Below are positions 1-11,394 of a DNA stretch of 64,000 nucleotides, piece by piece (within the stretch, counting starts at the first letter, position 1; each line of letters begins with the position of its first letter). The notes below the pieces were generated by a model. It was given only the letters and a program-made list of their open reading frames with translations, did not search any database and was not told where the DNA came from. The position numbers and the translations under genes are program-made. Source of the DNA: Heloderma charlesbogerti (taxonomy: Eukaryota; Chordata; Lepidosauria; Squamata; Helodermatidae); the NCBI GenBank assembly GCA_026122225.1, contig JANEZZ010001895.1:744001-808000 (forward strand). Reading direction: 5' to 3'.

Positions 1-600
1 AAGTGTTATGAATCATGCATGAAACAAATAAATAAATTCTAAGTACTTAATATACTTGAAGTGCATATTCTATTTGCATGGTTTAATTGTGCAATCAGAG
101 ACATGTGTATAGGTAAAGAAGCAACCTCATTAATGAGGAAGAAAAGGAAAGGAGTTAATAAATAATCATAGAAACATTAGTTAACTTCTCAACATGATAT
201 TCTTCTACTGTTTTCTATTACAACTAGAAAAATTAGAGTTATCAACCTTAAACAGGTGTTGATATTGACATTGACATACCGTGTATTTCCAAAATGATTG
301 ACTTGTTTTGTAAACGTATTACAGCTTTTTGAAATGTCTGTCTAGTCTCGCTACCAAAACATCCTTCATGATTACCTCCTTTGTATTGGATCTTTGTTGT
401 GACAATATGAATTTTAAACTCAGAAATGCCTGTGCTTACTTGAGTTGACGACTCCAACAAGGCAACCTCCGCCAACTGGACACTTTCTAAGTCATCAATT
501 ATTTTATAATATTTATATCTTTATTCAGTCTTGGCTAACATCCACAAATTAGTCCAGAAATGGACGGATCAGTTTGGGTGCCAGAAACAGTAACACTTCA
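1..600. other. Intergenic stretch at the left end
   Basis: AT-rich. I recognise no gene, RNA or repeat. The longest minus-strand frame (475-248) has no family resemblance. Confidence 0.5.
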
Positions 601-619
601 CTGCTTCAAGTTGTCTCTT

Positions 620-807
620 AACATAGGAACATAGGAAGCTGCCTTATACTGAGTCAGTCCATTGCTCCATCTACCCCAGCATTATTGTCACTGATTGGTA
701 GCGGCTCTCCAGGGTTTCAGGCAGGAGTTTTTCCTCCCCTGCCTTGATGCTGGGGATGGGACCTAGGACCCGCTGCATGGGTCTCTACCACCCTGAGCTA
801 TGGCCCC
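620..807 (-). mobile_element. tRNA-derived SINE with CR1-like tail
   Basis: Read on the minus strand it begins ggggccatagctcaggg, a tRNA-like head. A degenerate A box lies at 782-799 and a degenerate B box at 752-770. It ends with ggcagcttcctatgttccta. The 3' part resembles the CR1-type tail at about 46038 (shared ccatctannccagcatt). No TSD is clear. Confidence 0.75.
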
Positions 808-1081
808 TGCCAACTGAAGGAATTATTTCAAGTCATGATCATCCTTGTCAGTGTGTGTAGTATGCAGCTAATAATGGTTCTATACTCCTGCCATTGCCAT
901 GAATGACAGTTTCCAGTTTCCATTCTCTGCCATGTTGACATGAGATGGCTTTAGTTCTGTCCATGCCATAAAACAGCAATGGATATGTAGAATTTAGGTG
1001 CAAGAACCATTTCATTTTCAAAAAGATATTGTTCACATTTTTTCCTGCTTCCTACTAACCTGCTAGAAAACTGTGTTGCTA

Positions 1082-4000
1082 ACCCCCTTCATGGATCATT
1101 GCCTTGTTGTGGCGAAGGGGCTTGCGTAACTCAGTGAAGCCATAAGCTATGCCGTGCAGGGCCACCCAAGACGGACAGGTCATGGCAGAGAGTTCTGACA
1201 AAATGTGCTCCACTGGAGAAGGAAATGGCAACCCACTCCAGTATCCTTGCCAAGAAAACCCCATGAAACGTATCACAAGGCTAAAAGATATGACGCCGGA
1301 AGATGAGCCCCTCAGGTCGGAAGGTGTCCAATATACTACTGGGGAAGAGCAGAGGGTATTTCCAAGTAGCGCCAGAAAGAGTGAAGCAGCTGGGCCAAAG
1401 CCGAAAGGACACTCAGCTGTGGATGTGTCTGGTGGTGAAAAGAAAATCCAATGCTGTAAAGAACAATATTGTTTAGGAACCTGGAATGTAAGATCAATGA
1501 ATCAAGGTAAGCTAGAGGTGGTCAAACATGAGATGGCAAGATTGAACATTGACATCTTGGGAATCAGCGAACTAAAATGGACAGGCATGGGCGAATTTAA
1601 TTCAGGTGACCATCATATCTACTACTGTGGGCAAGAATCCCTTAGAAGAAATGGAGTAGCACTCATAGTCAACAAAAGGGTGGGAAAAGCAGTACTGGGG
1701 TACAGTCTTAAAAATGATAGAATGATCTCAGTATGAATCCAAGGCAAACCATTCAACATCACAGTAATTCAAGTCTATGCCCCAACCACTGATGCCGAAG
1801 AAGCTGAGGTTGATCGGTTCTATGAAGACCTACAACACCTTCTAGAACTAACACCAAAAAAAGATGTCTTCTTTTTTATTGGGGATTGGAATGCTAAAAT
1901 AGGAAGTCAAGAAATCACTGGGATAACAGGCAGGCATGGCCTTGGTGCACAAAATGAAGCAGGATAAAAGCTAATAGAGTTTTGCCAGGAGAACACGCTG
2001 ATCATAGCAAACACTCTTTTCCAACAGCACAAGAGGCGACTCTACACATGGACATCACCAGATGGTCAATATCGAAATCAGATTGATTATGTCCTTTGCA
2101 GTCAAAGATGGAGAAGCTCTATACAGTCAGTAAAAACAAGACCTGGAGCTGACTGTGGCTCAGATCATGAGCTTCCTGTTGCAAAATTTCAGCTTAAATT
2201 GAAGAACGTAGGGAAAACCACTAAACCATTCAGGTATGACCTAAATCATATCCCTTATGAATATACAGTGGAGGTGAGGAATAGATTTAAGGGATTAGAC
2301 CTGATAGACAGAGTGCCTGAGGTACTATGGACGGAGGACCGTAACATTGTTCAGGAGGCAGCAACGAAATCCATCCCAAAGAAAAAGAAATGCAAGAAAG
2401 CCAAGTGGCTGTCTGATGAGGCTTTACAAGTAGCTGACGAAAGAAGGGAAGCGAAAAGCAAGGGAGAAAGGGGAAGATATACCAACTGAATGCAGAGTTC
2501 CAGAGAATAGCAAGGAGAGACAAGAAGGCCTTCTTAAATGAACAATGCAAAGAAATCGAGGAAAACAACAGAATGGGAAAGACTAGAGATCTCTTCAAGA
2601 AAACTGGAGATCTCAAGGGAACGTTTTGTGCAAAGACGGGCATGATAAAGGACAAAGAAGGCAGGGACCTAACAGAAGCAGATGAGATTAAGAAGAGGTG
2701 GCAAGAATACACAGAAGAACTCTACAGGAAAGATCTGAATGCCCCTGATAGCCATGATAGTGCGGCCACTGAACTTGAGCCGGACATCCTCGAGAGTGAA
2801 GTCAAGTGGGCCTTAGGAAGCATTACTAACAACAAAGCTAGCGGAGATGACAGTCTTCCAGCTGAGCTATTTAAAATCTTAAAAGATGATGCTGTTGAAG
2901 TGCTGCATTCAATATGCCAGCAAATTTGGAACACTCAACAATGGCCGCAAGACTGGAAAAGATCAGTTTACATTCCAATTCCAAAGAAGGGCAACGCCAA
3001 AGAGTGTTCAAACTACCGCACAATTGTACTCATTTCACATGCCAGCAAGGTGATGCTCAAAATCCTACAAGCTAGGCTTCAGCAGTATGCGAACCGAGAA
3101 CTACCGGAAGTACAAGCTGGGTTTCGAAGAGGCAGATGAACTAGAAATCAAATCGCCAACGTTCGCTGGATCATGGAGAAAGCAAGAGAATTCCAGAAAA
3201 ACCTCTATTTCTGCTTCATTGACTACGCTAAAGCCTTTGATTGTGTGGATCACAACAAACTGTGGCAAATTCTTAAAGTGATGGGAGTACCAGACCACCT
3301 TACCTGTCTCCTGAGAAACCTGTACGAGGGTCAAGAAGCAACAGTAAGAACCAGACATGGAACAACTGAGTGGTTCAAAATTGGGAAAGGAGTACGACAA
3401 GGCTGCATATTGTCGCCCTGCTTATTTAACTTATATGCAGAGTACATCATGAGAAACGCCGGGTTGGATGAATCACAGGTCGGAATTAAGATTTCCGGGA
3501 AAATTATCAACAACCTCCGATATGCAGAAGATACCACCCTAATGGCAGAAAGCGAAGAGGATCTCAAGAGCCTCTTGTTGAGGGTGAAAGAGGAGAGTGC
3601 AAAAGCTGGTTTGAAACTCAACATTAAAAAAACTAAGACCATGGCATCTGGCCCCATCACTTCTTGGCATATAGAAGGGGAAGAAATGGAAGCAGTGACA
3701 GATTTTACTTTCTTGGGCTCCAAGATCACCGCAGATGGTGACTGTAGCCATGAAATTAAAAGACACTTGCTCCTTGGGAGGAAAGCTATGGCTAACCTAG
3801 ACAGCATAGTAAGAAGCAGAGACATCACCTTGCCAACAAAGGTCTGTCTAATCAAAGCTATGGTTTTCCCAGTAGTAATGTATGGCTGTGAGAGCTGGAC
3901 TATAAGGAAGGCTGAGCGCCGAAGAATTGATGCTTTCCAACTGTGGTGCTGGAGAAGACTCTTAGGAGTCCCCTGGACTGCAAGGAGGCCAAATCAGTCC

Positions 4001-4305
4001 ATCCTAAAGGAAATCAACCCTGAGCACTCATTGGAAGGACAGATACTGAAGCTGAAGCTCAAATATTTTGGCCACCTGATGTGAAGAGAAAACTCTTTGG
4101 AAAAGACCCTGATGCTGGGAAAGAGTGAAGGCAAAAGGAGAAGGGGACGACAGAGGATGAGATGGCTAGATAGCATCACCGATGCAATGAATATGAACTT
4201 GAGCACACTCCGGGAGACAGCGCAGGACAGGAAGGCCTGGCGTGCTATGGTCCATGGGGTCACGAAGAGTCAGACACGACTGAACGACTGAACAACAACA
4301 ACAAC
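1082..4305 (+). mobile_element. BovB (RTE clade) LINE, near full length, inactive
   Basis: About 3.2 kb, the usual BovB length. The 5' part contains ggagaaggaaatggcaaccc and the 3' end contains ggggtcacgaagagtcagac followed by an (AAC)n tail, both diagnostic of BovB. An endonuclease domain follows (GTWNVRS near 1480; ISELKWTG; GDWNAK near 1885; SDHELP near 2165), then reverse transcriptase (YAKAFDCVDH, GVRQGCILSP, RYAED near 3518) and a C-terminal region ending SQTRLND. The frame is broken by stops at 1734, 1965, 3137 and 4082 and by a frameshift near 2480. The RT YADD box reads YAED. Confidence 0.93.
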
Positions 4306-4433
4306 TTTTAACCCTAGCCTAGTTTTGTTAACAAATAAAAGCAAAATCAAAAACCCAAAAAACTTTGTATACTGATCTTTAGGTCACTCTTTAGAAAGAA
4401 AGTTTTCAATTCAAAGTAGCAACACAACTTACA

Positions 4434-4508
4434 ATCCAATCCTATACACGTCTACTCAAAAATATGTCCCATTGCGCTCCCATATAAGTAGGTATAAGAC
4501 TGCAGATT
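4434..4508. repeat. MITE fragment, 'caatcctat...cttact' family
   Basis: caatcctatacacgtctact on one side and taagtaggtataagactgca on the other form imperfect inverted ends. The same short family recurs at 20171, 31534 and 61945. Confidence 0.5.
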
Positions 4509-4510
4509 TA

Positions 4511-4629
4511 GGACATAATCCTATGCATGTTTAGACAGAAAAATGTCTTACAGGTCCCAGCATGGCTGGCTGGGGCATGCTGGAGTTGTGGGGCATTTTT
4601 CTGTCTGTACATGCATAGGATTGTGCCCT
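4511..4629. repeat. Palindromic MITE, copy 1
   Basis: The left arm starts ggacataatcctatgcatgt and the right arm ends acatgcataggattgtgccc. They are inverted complements running through agacagaaaaatg / catttttctgtct, around a ccagcatggctggctggggc centre. A second copy lies at 25556-25694. Confidence 0.75.
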
Positions 4630-4639
4630 TAGTCTTTTA

Positions 4640-6260
4640 ATACCCACTTACAGAGGCTGGCTGAGCCATGCAGCATGGGGGAGACACTCTGCAGTGCACA
4701 TTAATGTTGTCCTCTCTCTTTTCCTTCCTCCAACAGGCTGTTGCTCTTTACAGTCTGCTACAGTGGCTTCTACCTTAAAGAGGAAATAGGCTTCAGGTCC
4801 AGTCCCTACCTGATGCTTCCCAGGCCCAGCCCATTTGAAGAGGCTGGAGTACAGAAGCCTGGACAAACCCAACATATATAAATCCCCCCAGACATTTTAT
4901 TTTATGTACTCATTCTGATTGATTCCAGTTCTGGTGGAGCCAGGAGTCCTATTCATGCATTTAGCGTGAACATGTGAGGGCATAAAGTGTGCAGGGGCCA
5001 CATGCATTGGCCCTACCTTGATCTTCCTGTGTGCACTGGCTCCACCCCATTCACTTCGGACTGTAATGACCTTGCCTTAGACCTTTTCAGGGCATAGGGG
5101 AAGACTATGATAAAGATGAGGACCAGACTGCTCTTCCAGGGGAAGGATACTCAGTTCCATATCTTGGGGGGGAAAACTATGATAAAGATGAGGACCAGAC
5201 TGCTCTTCCAGGGGAAGGATACTCAGTTCCATATCTTTTGACGGTGCTGGCCAAAAGATATGGGCTTGCCATCATCCTCTGAGTCACAGCATGAACTCCT
5301 AGCAGAACCTCCTTTGCTCGAGCCTCACAGCAGTCTGAGACTACAGTATTGGGTGAGAGCCTCTTAATAGTCCAGCTGTCTCCCCTAGTCTGAGTGCAGT
5401 TGATCACACTGTAGACTGAGGCAACCTGCATAAAGCTTCAGTTGGCTTTAGCTTGTTGCTGAGACAACATCTTCCAGTAGTCCTAGTAGAGGAGAGGTCT
5501 AGCTGCCAAAGCTCACTCCGAGTGATCTATGGTCCAGCTTCAGCTGCCCTTTACACAGAAGGGCTTCTGCCTTTACTTAGTCTGCAGCGCCTGCTGTACT
5601 TACCTTGACTAGATTCTACTTGCCTGCTTAGACTTGACTGTTCTACCTAGACTGGACTCCTCTTGCTCAGATCTGGCCCTGTCAGATGCCAGTAGCTTCT
5701 CCTGTGCACAAAGGTTTGAAGAGATATTCTAAGTGTGCTTAAAAACCCCTTCAGACGTTTGAGCTCAATGTGCAAAGGCTGGGAGTGAAAGGTGTGGCAC
5801 TGGCCCATATGGGGACATTGGGGGTGGGCCATGTGTGTGTGTGGCCCCACCCACCTACTCACTTTCTGCCTTCATGCATTTGGGCTGAATATGTGAACAG
5901 AGCTAGTGAGTGTATCACATCAGGGGTGTGTTTCCATGCTATCGCTTGCAACTTTGTTGTGGTGTTTTTCCCAATCACATCTGGGTTGAACTTCATTTTG
6001 AATTTATCACCTGCATCTTGTTTTGAAAGTCTGTTCCTGTTCAGGTTCCTTCCAGTTTTTAGTTCAGGCTCAGGTTTGGTTTGATACCCTGGATAAGGGA
6101 GCACTTTCCTTATATTGTCTTCCACATCAGCTTCACTCCTCTTGTCAGGCCCTGCTTTGACTGCCAACTTTACACAAGGTGAGAACTGGATCAGATAAGA
6201 AGTTTGTGTGATTTACAGTTGTTTTATAGCCTAATCTATGATCCAATGTACAAGTCAAGG
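4640..6260. other. Intergenic stretch, unrecognised apart from the tandem duplication
   Basis: No convincing gene. The short stretches near 4950 (cattcatgcatttagcgtga type) and 5870 (cttcatgcatttgggctgaa) resemble each other, which hints at two copies of one old repeat, but neither is classifiable. Open frames are short and lack recognisable domains. Confidence 0.4.
5104..5237. repeat. Direct tandem duplication, 62 bp at period 72
   Basis: Bases 5104-5165 and 5176-5237 are identical over 62 bp (beginning actatgataaagatgaggac) and separated by a 10-bp G/A-rich spacer. I do not recognise the unit. Confidence 0.95.
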
Positions 6261-6261
6261 A

Positions 6262-7245
6262 CTGGTTTTGCACATCACAATAAGCCATGGTGGTTTGTAA
6301 GCTACTCACAGTAGCTTATAAACCACCATGGCTTATCGTGTCATCTGCGTGCAGTTTTCCCCTGCCATGGTAGCTTATTAAGCCAAAATAAGTGACTCTG
6401 ATAAGCCATAGTCTGCAGTGAGGTTTACTTAAATCATCATGGCTTATCGTGTCATCTGGCACTCCACAGTGGCTCAAAGATCACTACAGAATCATTTGGC
6501 AACAGCGGTCAAAACCACTGCCGCCACTGTCCTCCAGCCAGCAGATCTCTGTTTCTGAGATCTGCCTAGTAGCCATGTACAGATAGCCAAGGACAAAAGC
6601 TCTGAACCGCCCGAAACACCAAAACAGTGCTACTGCACTACCCCAACATAGTGCAAAGTAAAAAAATAAAGAGCGGTGTCATATAGCTCCAATCACTCTA
6701 TATCCCAAGTGTGCAACTACAAAGTCATGAAAGGGTGAAACAGCACTACTGCGAAATAGCGCTGTTGCAACATAGTGCATGGTGGGAAAAGAAGCCTGTG
6801 TCAAAAGCATGCTACTGCCAGTAGGGGAAATGAAAGAAAAGCAGTGGGGTGGGGAAAGGGATGCAGATTTTTGATGGTACATTAGGTGCCTCCCTATTAG
6901 GGGAAGCTGTGTATGACGTTTTATCCCGATCCTGTAAAGTTCCAAGGATTATTGCCACACACCCTGCCTTTTTGCTGCAAATGCGGTTTTTGCTCCTTTC
7001 GGTTGCTTGGAGAGAGGAACGTGTCATAGCAGCGGTGCGAGGGCTGGAAGTGGTATCCAGTGTAGAGGAAGTTGGGATACCATCCTGGCCAAGCAGGCAG
7101 ACTGTAGAGGGAGGATGGGCGAGGGTGGGGAAAATAAGCCATGCACAGAGCTTATTTGTCTGATTGTGTGGGGGATTCAGTAGCTTATAAGCTACTGTGA
7201 GAGTAGCTTATAAACCACCATGGGTTAAAGTGACATGCAAACCTG
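6262..7245. mobile_element. TIR-bounded non-autonomous DNA element (MITE)
   Basis: The ends are inverted complements over about 35 bp: ctggttttgcacatcacaat on the left, and the complement of the right end reads caggtttgcatgtcacttta. Both continue into ccatggtggttt. An internal foldback (6276-6306 against 6310-6340) repeats the cataagccatggtggttt motif. No transposase frame is visible. A related element lies at 41468-41930. No clear TSD, so the superfamily is uncertain. Confidence 0.65.
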
Positions 7246-7559
7246 CCCCAAAAGTAGGGACAGTAAGAGCCCTTGTGCCAGTGCAAGTTGCAGTATAGCA
7301 CTGAAACATCAAAACACCTGGGATATTTCATTGGTGCAGCAACTCTGAACAGTGAATTCAGGTAAATATAGTTGGGGATGGGTCATGGCAAGGAAAACAA
7401 GGGATTGGTTCATTCAGTGCAAGTCCCATCTATACCAACAAGATCTGGGGGCCTCCTTCCATTGGATGCAATGTTGCAACTGCCAAACGTGAGTATTTTC
7501 TTTCTTTCTCAACATATTTCAAACCCAGCTCATATCAATGAAACTTAGGGCAGAATCCA

Positions 7560-7865
7560 CTCAACAAAACCAAATCAACAACCACCACCACCCAAGAATA
7601 ATCCACAATCCAGTAATTAAAATCAGCAATGGTAAATCAAAATTGACCAAGCTGTGGTCAATGAGACCCAAAAGGCTGGATAAATAGCCAGATCTTAACT
7701 TGGTGCCAAAATGAAGCCAACATCAGTGCCAGTGGGGTCTCCAGAGGGAGGGTATTCCATAATCAGAGTGCCACAGCTGAGAAGACCCTCTCTTGCTCTC
7801 TACATAATGTACAGCTCCCAATGGCAGGACACGGTGGAAAGCCCCTACATCGGCAGATCTTAATG
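7560..7865 (-). mobile_element. L2-type LINE 3' fragment
   Basis: On the minus strand it reads like the C-terminal coding end of the L2 elements at 14541 and 18109. The landmarks gggagggtattccataatca, gagtgccac and gagaagaccctct match the typical RAFSVAAPQLWN region. Diverged, with no frame retained. Confidence 0.6.
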
Positions 7866-8485
7866 CTTAGCAAAAAAAAACATGAGTAACAAATGCCAGG
7901 ATCATACAGCAATTCCAGTGTCTTTGTGCTAGGCTTATCTATCAACAAGAAGAAGCAAGCGTCTGCCGCTTGCAGCTGCCAAGGAATAAAATACCTGCTG
8001 AGCTTGACATTTCTTTCTCATGTTTTGTTCAAGGTTCAAGAGTTCTCACTTTGGCAGAAAATAAAGAAAACACAGTGAACACGTCCTATCAAACCAACCA
8101 GACAGACATTTTATTCACAAAGCATAATACTCCATTAAATTTCAGCTAGAAGTTGGAGAACTGTAATGTTACATTTTCGATGGGGCTGTCCATAAAGTGT
8201 ATTACACTCTTTAAAACCTTTGAAACTGACCAGCCTTCCCCACTTGTCACAATAGTACTGACCCATCAAATAGTATGTCACAGTTATTACATTCTCACCA
8301 GCACACATTTTATGCCTGCAGCGGAGGAATATTTTATTTCATCTTTTCTTAGACAAACATAGAAAGTGAGTAATGAGGAACACTTCTACATCTTCTAAAC
8401 TACTCATAGAATCATAGAATAGTAGGGTTGGAAGGGGCCTACAAGGCCATCGAGTCCAACCCCCTGCTCAATGCAGGAATCCAAG

Positions 8486-11371
8486 TCAGAGCATCCCTGA
8501 CAGATGGCTGTCCAGCCTCGTCTTGAAGGCCTCCAGTGTGGGAGAGCCCACCACCTCCCCAGGTAATTGGTTCCATTGTCGTATTGCTCTTACAGTCAGG
8601 AGGTTTTTCCTGATGTTCAGCCGGAATCTGGCTTCCTGTAACTTGAGCCCATTATTCCGTGTCCTGCACTCTGGGATGATCAAGAAGAGATCCTGGTCTT
8701 CTTCTCTGTGACAACCTTTCAAGTACTTGAAGAGTGCTATCATATCTCCCCTCAGTCTTCTATTCTCAAGGCTAAACATGCCCAGTTCTTTCAGTCTCTC
8801 TTCATAGGGCTTTGTTTCCAGTCCTCTGATCATCTTTGTTGCCCTCCTCTGAACCCTCTCCAGTTTGTCTGCATCCTTCTTAAAGTGTGGTGCCCAGAAC
8901 TGGACACAGTACTCTAGATGAGGCCTAACCAGTGCTGAGTAGAGGGGAACTAGTACTTCCCGGGATTTGGAAGCGATGCTTCTATTAAGGCAGCCCAAAA
9001 TAGCATTTGCCTTTTTTGCAGCCACATCACATTGTTGGCTCATATTCAGCTTGTGATCGACAACAATTCCAAGATCCTTCTCGCTTGTCGTGTGGTTGAG
9101 CCACATATCCCCCATCTTGTAACTGTGCATTTGGTTTCTTTTTCCTAGGTGCAGAACTTGGCATTTGTCCCTATTAAATGTCATTCTGTTGTTTTCTGCC
9201 CAGCGCTCCAGTCTATCCAGATCACTTTGAATTTTGTTTCTGTCTTCCAAAGTATTAGCTATCCCGCCCAATTTGGTGTCATCTGCAAATTTGATCAGCA
9301 TTCCCTGCACCTCCTCCTCCAAGTCATTCATAAAAATGTTGAAGAGCACTGGGCCCAGGACTGAGCCCTGCGGTACCCCACTCGTTACCTCTCCCCAGTT
9401 TGAGAAGGTCCCATTGATAATCACTCTTTGAGTCCAATTCTGTAGCCAACTGTGGATCCACCGGATCGTTGTTTCATCTAGCCCACTTGGAGCTAGTTTG
9501 CTCATCAGGATATCATGGGGCACTTTGTCGAAAGCTTTGCTGAAGTCGAGGTATATGATGTCTACAGCATTCCCACGGTCCACAAGGGAGATGACTTGAT
9601 CAAAAAATGAGATCAGATTTGTCTGGCAGGACTTGTTTTTAAGAAATCCATGTTGGCTTCGAGTAATCACGGCATTGTTGTCAAGGTGCTTCCAGATGGA
9701 TTGCTTTATGATCTGCTCCAGAATTTTCCCAGGGATTGATGTCAGACTGACTAGTCTGTAGTTCCCAGGTTCCTCCTATTTACCCTTTTTGAAGATAGGG
9801 ACAACGTTAGCCCTCCTCCAGTCATCTGGCACTTCCCCCGTCCTCCATGATTTCTCAAAGAGAATAGACAGCGGTTCTGAGAGTTCTTCTGCCAGTTCCT
9901 TTATGACTCTAGGATGCAGTTCATCTGGCCCTGGAGATTTGAACTCATTCAAAGTAATGAGGTGTTTCTTGACCATATGCCTGTCGATCTCAAGCTGCAA
10001 TCCTGCCCCTTCAGCCTGTACTTCGCCTTTGCCAGGGGGGTCATAGACCCTCTTTTGGGAGAAGACTGAGCCAAAGTAGGAATTGAGCACCTCTGCCTTT
10101 TCTTTGTCATCTGTTATCGTTTTGCCATCCTTATTTAATAGCTGAACCACCATTTCTTTCCTCTGCCTTTTACTATGCACATAGCTGAAGAAAGCCTTCT
10201 TGTTGTTTTTAACATCCCTTGCTAACCTCAGCTCATTCTCAGCTTTAGCCTTCCTGACGCCATCCCTGCAATTCTGTGCTATCTGCCTGTACTCTTCTTT
10301 TGTTACTTGGCCTTCTTTCCACTTCCTATATGTGTCCTTTTTTGTTTTCAGGTCATCCCTAAGCTTTTTGTGAAGCCACATTGGCTTCTTCTGTTGTCTT
10401 CCACCTTTTCTTCTTGTTGGAATTGCTTGTGATTGTGCCTTGAGAATTTCCTTTTTTAAAAGCTCCCACCCATCTTGGACTCCTTTTCTCGCTAGCATCG
10501 CTTGCCATGGGACCTTACTGATCATTGTTCTGAGTTTATGAAAATCAGCTTTCCTAAAATCCAGGGTACTCGTTTGACTACACTCAGCTTTTGCTTCCCT
10601 TAGAACCAAGAACTCAAGTACAACATGGTCGCTTTCCCCCAGAGTTCCTGTAACTGCTACTTTATCCACTAAGTCATCTCTGTTGGTTAGGATCAAGTCA
10701 AGGATAGCCGATCCTCTAGTTCCTTCCTCTACTTTCTGTAGGAGGAAGTTATCCGCCACACAAGTCAGGAATTTCCTGGAGGGGCCATGTTTTGCAGAAT
10801 TTGTCTCCCAACAAATATCGGGGAAATGGAAGTCCCCCATTACTACTACATCATGCTTCCTTAAAACATTGGCTATTTGCTTTTCAAAAGTTTCATCCTT
10901 GTCTCCTCCTTGATTGGGTGGCCGGTAGTAGACTCCGACCACCAGGTTCCTTTTATTCTTTGCTCCATTTATTTCAACCCAGATGCTCTCGATGGGGCTA
11001 CCAGGCTCCTCCTCCTGTATTTCTGTGCAGAGATATGTATTTTTCACATACAGTGCAACCCCACCTCCCTTTCTGTTCCTCCTGTTCTTTTTGAACAAGT
11101 TATATCCTTCAATTGCTGTATTCCAGTCATGAGAGTCATCCCACCAAGTCTCAGTTATACCTATCAGGTCATAATTTGCCTCTTGTATTAAGAGTTCAAG
11201 TTCGTTCTGTTTGTTTTCCATACTCTGGGCATTAATATATAGACATCGAAGACCATGTGCTTCATAGTCTGGCTTTCTTCTTACATGTGTCTGAAGACTA
11301 TTATTGGGCGCTATCAGAGCTGTTCTCTCCATTGCAGTGCATGCGCCTATGTCCATTGTTACCCCCAACAT
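8486..11371 (-). pseudogene. CR1 ORF2: endonuclease-reverse transcriptase (1 internal stop)
   Basis: A single 962-codon frame broken only by TAA at 9776-9778, in KKGK*EEPGNYR. The N-terminal AP endonuclease has ITETWWDD and ESDHVVLEF, but the metal/phosphate motif reads MGDFHFPDICW. His (10826-10828) replaces the usual Asn of GDFN. The reverse transcriptase has DFSKAFDKVPHDIL, SGVPQGSVLGPVLFN and an intact FADDTK catalytic box, then a C-terminal region ending RLDSHLSGML. The protein would nick and reverse-transcribe the element's own RNA in the nucleus if intact. Confidence 0.92.
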
Positions 11372-11394
11372 TACATCTCCCTTCCCCGTAGGAT

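Noticed and set aside
752..807. tRNA gene from the A- and B-box-like sequences (also at 24380 and 51221)
   Set aside because: No cloverleaf closes, and the head is followed by SINE body and LINE-like tails. These are SINE promoters, not tRNA genes.
6276..6340. Hairpin as a microRNA precursor
   Set aside because: The arms are copies of the MITE terminal motif repeated elsewhere in the same element, and the loop is only 3 nt. A transposon foldback is the simpler reading.
9149..9431. Plus-strand frames within 8523-11698 as genes
   Set aside because: They are antisense shadows of the CR1 ORFs.
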